From positions 1 through 44,038 of the forward strand of contig QYAI01000186.1 in the NCBI GenBank assembly GCA_003988855.1: a DNA stretch of 44,038 nt, given 5' to 3'. The DNA comes from Arachnopeziza araneosa (taxonomy: Eukaryota; Ascomycota; Leotiomycetes; Helotiales; Arachnopezizaceae). Numbering within the stretch: the stretch's first letter is position 1; every line of letters starts with the position of its first letter. The position numbers were made by a program, and so were the translations under genes. Below are positions 30,486-41,732 of this stretch, piece by piece. Under the pieces are notes generated by a model. The model saw only the letters and a list, made by a program, of their open reading frames with translations, searched no databases and had not been told where the DNA came from.

Positions 30486-31441
30486 ATGTATGATCCCAAT
30501 GAAGTGATTCCTATTGGAAATACTGGTACTCTCCGTATTCTAGGCCCAACCACCGACGATATCGTCTTTTTAACTTCTCAGCTATCAGACGTATCTTATT
30601 CTTGGCCCAATTCATTCAAACTCTAACAACTTTTAGGGACAACAACTCTTAGCTACAATGCGAACTCAAACTGATTTTCTAAGAACAGACTTCCAATTCA
30701 AATTTGAACCCCCAAGGCAAGGAGATAGCCCCGAGAAAGGAGAATCAAACAACCTTTGCTTCACCGTCTTCCGATGCGCACATCTTGCTATCTGCCTCGC
30801 AACTTCGTACGTCGGAAATGGCGACATACAGATGAAGTACATCAAGGAAAGCTTAGAGTGGTTCGGTATCTTGGACAAATACGGATTGAGATGCTCCAAC
30901 AATCCATACGTCAAGCTGCTATGGGATAATCTGTGGTCGGTTATGCATGCAAATGACACTCGGAAGTTCAGGTTGGCATCAAGAAAACGCGGAATCAATA
31001 GGAGGTGTGCAGATCAAATGTCGAAGGAAAGTTCGAGAACAGAGGAGATCGAGCTGCCATTGTGGAATCAGAAGGAAAACCAAGTCGAGGAGAGAGTTGG
31101 GTTTCCTAACTCGTTGCAACGTTCGCAGACATTGAATGATCAAGATCGGGATTTGAAAGCAACTATGGCTGCAACTGAACTTTCGCCGCAGGTAACAAGA
31201 CCCCTCGATCATGATATTGAATTGAAGTGAGAGTAGACAGTAGCTGACGGGAGAACAGGTGGATTTCTATACGATTCTTCCCAGAACAAAACTGGTAGAG
31301 ACCCCCAGCAGCTCTGATCATGGACTACAAGTAAAGAAACGAACCTCTAGAAACAACGACAAGGCGTCGGAAAATACACGACTCCAGCGGTACGAGCGAC
31401 TTCGGATAGGAGGCACAGGACATCAAACTCTTGGCAGATAA
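30486..31441 (+). CDS. Unknown protein, alternative 3' splicing possible
   Basis: ATG at 30486 (MYDPNEVIPIGNTG). Exons 30486-30590 and 30637-31191 are joined across a 46-nt intron with ctctaacaac branch. A third exon, 31259-31441, follows if CAG|GTAACA to aacag is used, giving 280 aa; retention of that intron would end the protein at 31230 with 232 aa. The middle is Cys-containing and folded-looking (CFTVFRCAHLAICLATSYVG, YIKESLEWFGILDKYGL) and the C-terminus is charged. No signal peptide or known domain. It lies 225 bp after the aminopeptidase on the same strand. I recognise no family. Confidence 0.6.
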
Positions 31442-32326
31442 AGGAATAGGCTGGCCCTGTTGTCACACAGCAATGGCATGGTGTTGTATAATATATAGTT
31501 AATGGAGAATGAAAGACCTGCTCGTCGCAATGCTTTCTTCCACAAGGACTGGAACGAAATATCATGCCATTCAGACCTGGCTGATGTCCTTGCTCTAGCC
31601 ACACTAAAATCATCAGGATTTGACGATAAGAAGTCAATCTGACGTTCACAAAACAGAAAGGCCAAAGGCGGGTCATCAAGCAGTACCCCAAAAAAAATTG
31701 GTTCGAGATGCCGAGACAGGCTTTTATCGATATCGGAACTATATTTATCCGCACGCTAAGCCGCTTTTGTTACCATCTGAACTTGAGGTAGCTTTTCTCT
31801 CCTCTTCCTTTATGAGTTTGCTAATTACGAAGTACGAAGTAAAAGTAGAATTATTGCACTGAGCTATTAGGATGTGAATAATTCGTCATGAACAACCTTC
31901 ATACACTTCTGCATCTCTACCGCCTGCCACTTTGAGGCTACGGAAGCAGTCCTTCCGTTTACCAGTCGCGTAAGGCCGGATCTCATATTGAAATTCAACG
32001 TTGTTTCTCCGTTTATATCAGCCAGATACGCAGAAATCGGTAAAGCCAGTCGGCTTCTTCGACCGAGACCCTGGAACCTGAGGGGTAGGATTACCCTTTC
32101 TCCGGGGACAAAATGGCATCTTCATGCCTGATTCCCTTGCTCGGGTGTGGGGAACAAAGCTTCCCTATATATCCCCTTGTCTCTCTTCTTCGGCTTTTGT
32201 TTACATTATTCCATTTTTGCCCAATCCCTTCACGTTTTTTGAAATCTTCAAACTAGGCGGTCTACGATGAAAGGTAGTGTTTGCGCTTAATATTCACGCT
32301 CTACATCTCTAATTCCAACCATCAAA
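31442..32326. other. Intergenic region with promoter of the GH5 gene
   Basis: No gene seen. A TATA-like ccctatatatcccc lies at about 32163-32176, roughly 155 bp before the GH5 start codon, in a pyrimidine-rich leader. The rest holds the 3' flank of the upstream gene. Confidence 0.4.
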
Positions 32327-33853
32327 ATGTTTTTCACGAAAAGCCTTATTTTAGCTCTGGCTAGTTTTGCTACAGCGATTCATGCAGATCCAAAATTTGG
32401 CATCCAGAACCTCGAAAAAATTATTGAAAGCGCCATTGCAAATCTCCCCCAAAGTATTGGCCTCACACCCCAGATTATTGAGAGCTCCCTACTTCCAATG
32501 GAAGCAATCATAGCTCGCAACTCTCCTGTCACAAGAGACGGTACATCCTTGAGTCTTCTCGGCGAGAAGTACACAATTAGTGGAGCAAATGTGTACTGGC
32601 TTGGACTGGATGAGAATGTAATTCCAGCATCTGGGGAACCGTTTTATGCTCCGTCCAACGCTAGCTATCCCACAAAGGGAAGAATAACAGAAATCATGGC
32701 TACTTTAGTTACGATGGGTGCAAAACTTATTCGGAGCCAGACTCTTGGAGTTTCCACAGGAAATCCCTTGAGCTTGATGCCTAGCCTGGGGGTTTACAAT
32801 GATGCTGCGTTTGACTCGATCGACTGGGCTGTTTTCCAAGCGCGCCAGCACGGGTTGAGAATAATCGCTCCCCTTACAGATAATTACGTTCGTGCTCATG
32901 ATCGTCATGAAGGTAGCTCATAACTGACCATACACAGGATTATTATCATGGAGGGAAGTTCAATTTCCTGCGCTGGGCTGGATTCAACATCGCAGGCTCC
33001 GAATCCCCTCTCCCTCAAACAGTGCAGCAATTCTACACCAACACCACCGTTGTAGATTCCTTCAAAGCTTACATCACCTATCTTCTAAACCACACAAATC
33101 CTTACACTGGTTTAACATATGCAGCTGACCCCACCATCCTCGGCTACGAAACCGGAAATGAGCTCGGAGGTCCTGTCTTCGGAGACATGAACGTCCCTAC
33201 AGAGTGGGTCCGTGAAATATGCCAACTGATCAAGAATCTCGGACCAGATAAACTATGTATAGATGGTACCTACGGCATCAATCAAACTCATTTTGCCGTT
33301 TCGGAAATCGATATCTTCTCGGATCATTTCTACCCTTTGAATAACACCAAACTGGAGGCCGATATTGTGGCAGTTGAAAGCACGGCCAGAGTGTATCTTG
33401 CAGGGGAGATTGCTTGGACGGAATCTGATCCAAAAGGTAGCAGCCTGGCGAGCTTTTACGACGCGATTCTCAAGCACCAAAATTCGAGTAGTCCTGTGGT
33501 TGCAGGGAGCTTATTCTGGAGCTTGTTTGGACGTAATGTTCCTGATTGCGGGGTAAGAAAATATTATTCAGTTCCTGGGTCCGTGTTGATCAGATTTAGG
33601 CATTTGTGGACCATTCTGATGGTTTAACGTTGCAATATGGCAACCCTACTAATTCTATCGCGACAAATACAAGAATCAGCACAATAAGAGAGCATTATTT
33701 CGCGATGCAGAATATTACTGTCGATGGATATTTACCCGCTGTCGCTTGTCCTCATGTAAGTTTCCCCGCCGAGGTTTACTTGATGAGAAGATGCTGATGG
33801 AATAATATCAGAATTATGTACCTGGATATGCCGCTGAGTTTACGTATTACTAG
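32327..33853 (+). CDS. Secreted GH5-type glycoside hydrolase (mannanase-like)
   Basis: Four exons: 32327-32887, 32938-33552, 33600-33755 and 33812-33853; 457 aa. Signal peptide MFFTKSLILALASFATAIHA. The TIM-barrel features of the GH5 mannanase branch are present: SGANVYWLGLDE, GAKLIRSQTLG, LTDNYDYYHGG, GYETGNELGG with the acid/base Glu 262 in the N-E pair, FSDHFYP, and LAGEIAWTES with the nucleophile Glu 344. The C-terminus returns with FVDHSDGLTLQYGNP. Introns are 47-56 nt; the first uses an unusual GTTCGT donor, but the junction DNY|DYYHGG is strongly family-like. A linker-like N-terminal segment (~20-85) before the barrel has no clear family. Endo-mannanase or a related beta-glycanase role in plant-wall breakdown is likely; the exact subfamily is not resolved. 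Confidence 0.85.
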
Positions 33854-35318
33854 AGATCTGAATGCTGTGTTTTCTTGATCGTTTATTTCATGTATCTTGT
33901 GAAGTGCCTTGACAAAGAATTTTCATATCAAAATGCCACAACCAATTCATGACAAGCAGAATTAACCTTAACCCGCTCTTCAAATTTCCCCGCTGCGAAG
34001 CAAATCGTCAAATTGACGACATGGAGATACACCCGCCCCCACAGCAGCACAGGCAAAAGCCATGAAGCTATGGCTTTCCAATGCCTGCCGCCGGCGGGGA
34101 TTCCCATCCCATCACGCTACCACATGCAAGCCATCGGAGTTTGACTGGAACAACGTCGTAAATTCGAGGCTGAGGGATACTGAAATGGTGGTCCAATGAC
34201 CTTGATCGTTGGAGAAAGGACCAGAGCCTTGCAGATGCACAATTTTGGTGAGACATGGAGACTTGAAATAAAACGTATGGTGAGAAATGCAGCATCGCGT
34301 CACGTGAAAACGTGAAGAGATAATTTATTTGATCTAGGAATAAGCGACCCTTTGGATTGCGATCATTGAGACTGGAATAGGTTTTCAAGTTATAAAAGTG
34401 CTGAAAGCTGCTGGAGAAGCTCTCGCACCAGGTATAAAAGTGTAGAGCATCACGTGATATTAGTTCAATCGAAGTTATCTCAAGTGTGACAGTCAAGGCA
34501 GTAGGAAACTTCTTAGCGATTTGAAAGTAAATACTTTTCTCATGCACAGACTCCAACTAATTCAAATAATCCATCACTCTTCGACGGAGAGGAGGGATGA
34601 AGTTTTATATTGGTCAACCGACCTTTCAGAAGTATGCTGAAGGGAGAATATGGGTAGGATGCTGGACAAAAAGAGGGTAGAGAATATTGGAATGAAAGAT
34701 ATTGTAAGAATTCTTTGGGGAGAACCTTGGGTTTCTGTTTCGAAGTGTTAAGCTTTATTTTTCAATTCGATCACTTTCAAACCTTCATACAAGAGGCTCC
34801 TCTCGGACACTACGTCCTAGATCAGTCACTCTCTCGAACAGGAAACGCCCAGATCAAGTCCCGATGAGCGTCACTAATTTCCACGTCAGGAATGCCGCAG
34901 CCAATCACCAGATCAGATCACGATGTGCCACTACCTCCGGGTGGTACGACTCTGACCTCGAACACGCACTGGAAGGAGGTGTCACACCACCTACCCGAAA
35001 AAGCAATTGAACGATTGCGAAATGCAACAAAGAAGTGGAATCTCCAGACACAGAGTCCTCATGGAAAAAATATTTGACTCGCCCCGTATCCCAATGAGGC
35101 AATTACTTGCGGTGCGAAAAGCAACAAAAGCACGTTTCGCCACAATTGAGCGGTGGTCACAGAGTTTGAAATCACACGAGATCGGAGGGATTGTGTGATG
35201 GGAACGTGAGATGGAAGGACTGGGGGTATGAATGTGGTGCTATTATCCATTACTAAATCCGGGTATTCCTGTTCCTATTCCTGTCGGTGAATTCCGTCGC
35301 TGTTCAATTCTATAAGGT
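33854..35318. other. Intergenic region between convergent genes, nothing firm
   Basis: 1.46 kb without a supportable gene. A 162-codon minus-strand frame (34068-34556) has no domain and probably a non-ATG opening. CACGTG motifs at ~34307 and ~34450 and two TATAAAAGTG copies at ~34392 and ~34433 are present but have no gene to serve. No tRNA or repeat family found. Confidence 0.3.
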
Positions 35319-36411
35319 TTAAGCTTTGAGTCTTGTTCCTGCAATATCATCTTGGGCGTCCTTGAGTAGGAAGCTGTTAAGCTTGGTTAGCAAGAACTTA
35401 GGTGGTAGCATGGCTCGTACTTACTTATACCAGAGCACAGTTGGACCCACAGTACCTAGATGCCATAGACTATGCGCATCCAAGTAGCCCCAGAGCGGTG
35501 GAAAGTCCATTAATTCCAAGCTCATAGCCATCATGATCCATGCGACCACAAGCCCAGGCCACATTGTCCAAGACCTGCCTGATGACTTGTATTTCTGGTA
35601 GCTGAACCACGTCCACAGAGCGTTTTGTATGACGCCGATAATCACATTTGCTGCCATATTGTAGGAGTAATCCCACGCGTACCATTTCAGGTACGTGACA
35701 TGCGCTGCATACATCAACATACACAATATCGTCCAGGCTCGCAAGAGAGATCTGGTTCTCTTGTCCCCACGATCCATCCGGAACAGCCGGATAGGAGTAT
35801 AATAAAACCCATATAACACACTTGCTCCAGCTGCAAAGTAGTCTAATTGTTCAGTGAAGCTGAAATCTCTCGTGTGGAATATCATGCTGAACACCCAAGA
35901 CGCCATTCCAAAGTACGCGAAGATTATGTAGTACCTACGCAAAGGGTACGAGGCGGGTATACTCGCGGTGAGCTTCGAGAGACCATTTTGATGTGCGAGG
36001 AAGTTGAGGAGCGAAAAGAATACGGAGAACGGCTCTTGCATGCCTAAGAAGCGATGGAAGGGCCACTTTCCGTGGAATTGGACGATGGGTTCGGAGGCAG
36101 CGACGCGCATGTCGGTAACAATGTGCTGGCATATGTAGTCGCATTCGGAAGGGCAGTCCCAAAGAAGGAGTTCGTGGAGGAAGGCTATCCTGTTAGACTG
36201 GCGACAACTCGAGCGGGACACTCACGTATTGAGAGCTTGCCATCACAGTTATCATCAATGCAGACCTAGATATGTTAATTGAGTCGCGAGAATGAGGGGT
36301 CTGGTTTACCTCGACGCAACGACGAAATCCTGGGAGGCGGTCCCCATATGATGCGAAGACGCTGGCAGCAAGAAAGAGCCATAGTGGTAAGAGACTGTGC
36401 CTCAGTATCAT
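35319..36411 (-). CDS. per1: PER1 / PGAP3-like GPI-anchor lipid remodelling protein
   Basis: Four exons on the minus strand: 36310-36411, 36226-36265 (40 nt), 35425-36184 and 35319-35373; 318 aa. Introns are 41-51 nt with CTAAC-type branches. Signal peptide MILRHSLLPLWLFLAASVFA, then a Cys-rich lumenal part (RCVEVCIDDNC, LLLWDCPSECDYICQH). The PER1/CREST-family motifs follow: HGKWPFHRFLGMQEPFSVFF, IFHTRDFSFTEQLDYF and, near the end, LDAHSLWHLGT. About seven membrane helices are evident. PER1 removes the sn-2 acyl chain from GPI anchors in the ER, a step before lipid exchange. The second acceptor had to be set at ggatag, 12 nt past CTAAC, to keep frame. The gene looks intact. Confidence 0.9.
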
Positions 36412-37107
36412 GGTGATGATGTTTGTTTTTGGAGCGTGTCGCAGCTCTTGGAGCTGTCTCGCTTGGCTGGGTCATAAATCCGAACGAACTCCGAACTTCA
36501 ATTTCCTTCTCAACGGCTAAATTTAAGCAGATAAAGAGAAGTGAGACAATCACAATGTTACGATACCATTTTCTTCCTTTTCTCAATCACAATTTCTATT
36601 TCAGCCCCGACCGTATCCAGATCTATAAAGGTTCTAACTTGGTCCGCTTCGCTTTCCGCTCCGCCCCGCTGCATCCTCTCAAAGTGGCTGGGGTACAAAA
36701 TTGTGCGATTCCTTCACTGATCTAGCTGCCCCATGATAAATTAGTCCCTGTCTATGATGGAGACCCGTTTGATAAAGTTTAAGTATCAAGAATCTCAAAT
36801 CAGACAGAAATAATTCAAAAGTTCTTGGTGATCAAAACACTCTCATTAGCCAAAAGTAACTATGCATAGCATATCAGAAGAATGGGATGGTCAGACCGAG
36901 GTCAAAAACAATTACATATTACCTTAAGAGTGCCAATACCTTGGAAGAGGACATGTGTTGTCTCATGATTAAAAACAACACGAGTTAGCTCTTAGAATCG
37001 TATAAACCGTATATCAAAAATGAAGCTCAAAAATAAACAACAACAGCTGTCAGCCTTGAGAGGCTAGTTGCCCAAAAATAAATTGGTTCCAGTGCGCTGG
37101 AAGTCTC
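36412..37107. other. Intergenic region, contains a tRNA 5' scrap
   Basis: No gene. The PER1 promoter should occupy the left part. At 36715-36731 a 17-bp match to the 5' end of the neighbouring tRNA-Ala is present. The rest is AT-rich and featureless. Confidence 0.4.
36715..36731 (-). repeat. Duplicate of the tRNA-Ala 5' end
   Basis: Minus strand reads GGGCAGCTAGATCAGTG; the tRNA-Ala 5' end is GGGCAGTTAGATCAGTG, one mismatch. No anticodon or T-arm follows, so it is a fragment, ~380 bp from the intact gene. Confidence 0.5.
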
Positions 37108-37201
37108 TGGACAGTGTGGGGATTGAACCCACGACCTCTCGCAGCTTTCGAATAATTTTATTCATGCAAAGCGAGCGATACTACCACTGATCTAACTGCC
37201 C
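37108..37201 (-). tRNA. tRNA-Ala(TGC) with a 21-nt intron
   Basis: Minus strand folds as a complete tRNA: acceptor GGGCAGT with ACTGTCC plus discriminator A, including the G3-T70 wobble that marks alanine tRNAs. The D-arm is GATC..AGTGGTA..TATC with one mismatch; the anticodon stem CTCGC/GCGAG has loop TT-TGC-A; the variable segment is AGGTC and the T-arm GTGGG-TTCAATC-CCCAC. A 21-nt intron starts after A37 (tgaataaaattattcgaaagc). B-box GGTTCAATCC is intact. All parts read directly from sequence. Confidence 0.9.
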
Positions 37202-38447
37202 AATGTTGAGCCAAAATGGCTTATTTAATCTTATACTACTATCAAGCTAGTCTACTCGAAACCTTCGTTCTGAACACGCTTGACATCCATCAAATTCGTA
37301 GCATTTTCTCAACCACTTAGAAAAATTATGAAAATTGAAATAACTATAAGGAATCCTATGCGGAGTATAACTTTCGATTTTTTCCCTAAAGCAAATTTGT
37401 TATGTTAGCTGCAGTTAAACTTAAGTAATTTTTTCGCATAAAATTTGCACAATGTTGTGCATCTCAATAATTAAGCGAAGATAAATTTTATGAAAGTAAT
37501 TTACAGACTTTGGACAATTTCTAGTTGTACTTACAAATCATTTGCTAATACGACGCCTAAAATCAAATTGAAATATTTTTGGGGCAAGTATTCTACCGAC
37601 TCGGAGACTTTTCGGCCATTTGGCAATGGAAATCAGATAGATCTTTGACATCACGTGCCAGGCCTGCCCGTAGGCTTGGGTTGTACAGCCACAATGGTCT
37701 TCTGGGTCAAGATTGCGAAGAGCGTAAGAAAACTGGGGTTAGGAGGCTGTGGCCAAGAAATAAATGGAGAAGTGGAAGTATAAACTCCTGGAGATATAAG
37801 TAGAATCTGAGATCATAGTCACTTAAAGCTACTGCCTTCTTGTCTAAAATCATCAAGTCAAGCAAATCACTCGTGGGCTCTCTTCCGCCCCTCCATTGAT
37901 ACTGCGGATAATACTTCCATTATCTTGAAGATATCTATAATTCAGGAATTCCAAAACAACTATTAAAAGTATTGGGCCCAGCCAAAATGATGTCCTGTCC
38001 AAAACTTCATTCTGTCTGCCACTCCTCCGTGAAGGTCATATTAGAGCCAATCTAGCTATTGAAATAAACCTCAACATATATCAAATCAGAAGTACTTCCA
38101 TAATTAGATCCACAAATAGAGGGTCTCCAAAATGAAGACGAGCCTATTATACGGTCCGGAGAGTCAAAAGGCCTAGTTTCCAGCTTCTTTGCCACTCAGA
38201 AGGTTTAAATCTAGATTTGTAAGGGTTTTTTTTGTCTAGATGCAAGAGTCAAAGGCAAATTGTAGTGCCGCCAACCTCCACTAAACTCCGAGCTGCCCCG
38301 GAGCAAGCTTGGACTGCCTCGATTCATTTCCCAATTGTGTCTCGACACGTGAATTCAATATCTATCCGGTTATGTGATAGAATCAAGAACATGCCACCTT
38401 GACACCGTTGGCCCAGAAGGTGTTAGTATGATACTGAAACATTCAAC
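37202..38447. other. AT-rich intergenic region, no gene seen
   Basis: 1.25 kb between the tRNA and the 3' end of the NLR-type gene. The first ~400 bp are clearly AT-rich (aaatttg, aataatt, ttttttcgcat), the rest mixed. A 74-codon plus-strand frame at 37579-37803 has no features. No repeat family was recognised. Confidence 0.35.
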
Positions 38448-41330
38448 TCAATGTCTTGTCGTTATTGAGGCTTGCATTTCCGATCCTTCACCGATAACAT
38501 TCAACATAACCGAATAATTGCCGATGCAGGCAAGCGTTCTAGGATGTTCAAACCCCAACACCGCCTTGTAACCATGAATTGCCCTTTTATATAGTTCAGA
38601 TGCTTCGTTATAGCTACCTCTACTCTGAAGAAAATATGCAAGACAATACACTGCTCTGAGCGTGTTTGGGTGTGTCTTGCCGAGCACCTCTTCCTTGAGC
38701 TCGAGCGTCTGCCGGTGTATAGTCTCGGCTTCAGCGTGCTTGCCCCGCTTATGGAGCGCAATAGCAAGGTTGCCCATTGTTGTGAGCGTATCTGGGTGTG
38801 TCTTGCCGAGAACCTTTTCTGAGAGCTTGAGCGTCTGCCGGTTTATAGTCTCGGCTTCATCATACTTGCCCCGCTTATGGAGCGAAAGAGCAAGGTTGCT
38901 CATTGTTGTGATCGTGTCTGGGTGTGTCTTGCCAAGAACCTCTTCCGAGAGCTCGAGCACTTGCCGGTTTAGAGTCTCGGCTTCAGCGTGCTTGCCTTGC
39001 TTATCAAGCGCAATAGCAAGGTTGCTCATTGTCGTGAGCGTGTCTGGGTGTGTCTTGCCAAGCACCTCCTCTGAGAGCTTGAGCGTCTGCCGGTGCATAG
39101 TCTCGGCTTCAGCGTACTTGCCTTGCCCATTAAGTACAAGAGCAAAGTTGACCATTGTCGCAAGAGTCCCGGGGTGTGTCTTGCCAAGTTTTCTTTTATC
39201 TATTTCCATTACTTCTCGAAGTTGTACATAAGCTGCCTCATAATTTCCTTGGCTTTCGTCGAACATCGCGATCCTTCCAAGTAATTCAGCTCCTTGTATG
39301 AGTAATTCATCGGCAATATAAGCATACTTGGTGACGCACTTCGCATGAAGAAGAAGACTCCTGCATTCCTCCCATGTCTCATATCTCCCACTTGGAAACT
39401 TCCGAGCCAGCAAGTGTAAGGCCTTTTGTTGCCATCCAATTAATTTCTGCTGCAACTCCAACCATCTTTGGGTCGATAATTGTATAAGTCGGTGGACTTC
39501 GAAGCTATTGCCGTCTTTTTCGATTCTAATCAGCGAGTATGCGAGTAATGTTCCAATCGCTTTGTTAAATTCGATACTACGCTCATCATCATTCTTTAGA
39601 AGTGGCTTTGGAATTGCTTGTCGATCCAACTGAACCATAAGTGATAAAATGTCAGCAGCTCGAGGCATATGTCTCGTTATCATGTCAAATGAAAGCTTCC
39701 ATGTTCGTATAACAGAATTCTCACTGCCTGGATATCTCCGGGGATCTGGCAAGCTCTCATCCAAGTAATCTTGCAAATCAGAGTAGCTGGCCCTGAGCTC
39801 TTTGATGTATGATTGAACTGTCATACTATTTTCTTGAATAAAAGAGGCAGCTTGAGTAATAGCCAGCGGGATGTTTCCAAGTATCTTAACCAGAAGTTTA
39901 ATGCTGTCATCGTCGTAACCTTCTGACCCAGATATCTTAGACCAAAATAGTCGCTCGGCATCGCCTGAGGATAATGGAGTGATTATGATTTCCCGTCCGT
40001 GACTTGTTAGACGTTGACCAATCCTTTTATCACGAGTTGTAGTGATTATAACACCTTCAGTATTCTGGGGCAGAAATGAGCTGATAAGTCGACGGTCTGG
40101 AATAGTTGACAATTGATTTGCCTGGGGAAAGAGATCTGGGTCATCCACGTTGTCTAGAACAATAAGCCACAACCCATTCCGAGGCGTGTTTAACCAATCT
40201 CGAACGAGGGCAAGAGTATCGTTTTTCGGATCCTGAGTCCCTGGGATAGACATTTGGGTCGCGATGTCTCTATAAGCTTGCTCAAATCCGTCAAATGTAC
40301 TGGCGTGCACCCAGAATACATGACCATCCGGATGGCGTTCACTCCATACGTAGCAAAATTCAATCGCAATTTGAGTCTTTCTGTTTGGGTTAGCAAGGAA
40401 AGTATTTTTGAACAGAGACACACACCCAATGCCCCCAATTCCACAGAGTGCTATGCGACGTTCCACTTCAACTCGATCTGTGATCTCTTGCATAATTTTC
40501 TCTCGACCAACGAACTGTGGGTCGCGAACAAAGGGAACAGTGAACTTTGGCTTGTTCTCAACATCGGATCGCAAAAGTATTCCAGGTCCGTGGCTGTTGT
40601 TAATCTCTATCCGAAGCCGTCGGAATGCATTCTCACGACCTTCCCCATAGATAAGCGGTAGGAAGATGCCAAAAATTCCAAAAAGCGCATAAGCCATATC
40701 TTCCTCGTGTGTGGTTTGTCTATCGCCAACCCATGACAAACGTTCATCAACACTATATTTACTTGAATCATACCCTCGGAGAGCTTGAAGGGGAATACCA
40801 GTTCTCTCATGGAGCAAAAGCTCTAAAGAAAGCTTATCGCCAAGGAACTTGTAGTCAGCAGAGAAAAATTCGACGGATGAGGGAGCTATAAGCTCTTGAA
40901 GTGTCCAGCCGCGAGTAAACCATCTGGCCGACCGGAGACTTGACTTGAAGCCGAGAGCAGGCGCATCATTAGCCTGGTCATTAGGACTTGAAACGTCTGA
41001 GAGATAAACATAACATTTCACCGCATTCTAATACCATCGAAACATAGAGTTAATAGACCTTTGAAGTTCAACCGCATCAACCTTGTTGATACAGCAAGTA
41101 TCTACCCATATATATTGAAGGCCATCGCGGGCAGCCTGCTCTGCACAGAAGCGAATCTTCTGATACCCATCCTTGGACTTTCCTGTTCGATTCTTAACAT
41201 CGCTAAAGTTAACTTCTTGGCTATCATCACCCCAAGTGTGCGATAGTATGGCGTATGGAGGGATATTGCTGTTACCAAAATCCTCGGTCAGGCTGAACTC
41301 GCCATGATCGCTGGTCTGTAGAAGACGCAT
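38448..41330 (-). pseudogene. HET / NB-ARC / TPR NLR-type receptor with one premature TAG
   Basis: ATG at 41330 (MRLLQTSDHGEF) with one 45-nt intron (40381-40425) reads 945 codons. The HET domain includes YAILSHTWGDD, YIWVDTCCINK and SARWFTRGWTLQELIAPS. Codon 101 is TAG (41028-41030) in FRWY-stop-NAVKCYVYLSDV, where the family has Gln (WYQNA), so CAG to TAG is the single visible lesion. NB-ARC follows: GIGGIGKTQIA Walker A at ~296-307 (split by the intron), LWLIVLDNVDD Walker B, IITTTRD, and NIPLAITQA. The C-terminus has five 42-residue kinesin-light-chain-type TPRs plus a partial one (LGKTHPDTLTTMSNLA...). Such proteins sense non-self and trigger HET-mediated cell death. Everything downstream of the stop is open. 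It adjoins a RIP-eroded block, and a CpA-to-TpA change fits RIP leakage. Confidence 0.85.
38500..39190 (-). repeat. 126-bp coding repeats (TPR array), about five copies
   Basis: Units of 42 codons beginning LGKTHP.T and ending RQ.L.L.E.V are tandemly repeated. The middle three are the most alike at DNA level (for example 'gtgtcttgccaagaacctc' recurs with few changes), while the last units are diverged. This gradient suggests recent unit exchange in the middle of the array. Confidence 0.75.
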
Positions 41331-41732
41331 TTGGGAGAGTAGGTAGGTGTTCCTGAGGGGAAAGTTAACAGGGAATAAGGGAAAGATGATTACAGAACGA
41401 ATAGAGCTCAAAACATTCCTCGATCCACTTTTCAAAGAATCGGAGCATGGAAGAATCAAGCTCCTACACAGTCGTGATGTTGGTGAGGCTGAACTTTGAT
41501 TTCATGCCTCAGGCTCAAGGGCATTACTCGTGTTCCCTATCACGTGCACGGTCCTAACGAATGCACACCTCAAAAAATCGCGTCTATGGCTCTTATTTGG
41601 CTCCAATATTGCACATATGTAATCAAATACACCTAAATAACTAGAGAGAATATACAAATCTACAAGTTTTGAGCCTTAGCTGTCAATTTTCGAACACGAC
41701 CGCGCGCAGTCGGTTTTCCGAAAACTCTACCC
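41331..41732. other. Upstream region of the NLR-type gene
   Basis: 400 bp between the HET/NB-ARC/TPR start codon and the first LTR-like copy; presumably its promoter. Normal base composition, CACGTG at about 41541. No gene. Confidence 0.35.

Noticed and set aside
34068..34556. 162-codon minus-strand frame between GH5 and PER1 genes
   Set aside because: No domain, no splice context, no convincing start; length alone is not enough in a 1.46-kb gap.
38662..39231. 189-codon plus-strand frame opposite the TPR array
   Set aside because: It is the antisense shadow of the 126-bp repeats; its own repeats follow directly from the TPR periodicity.
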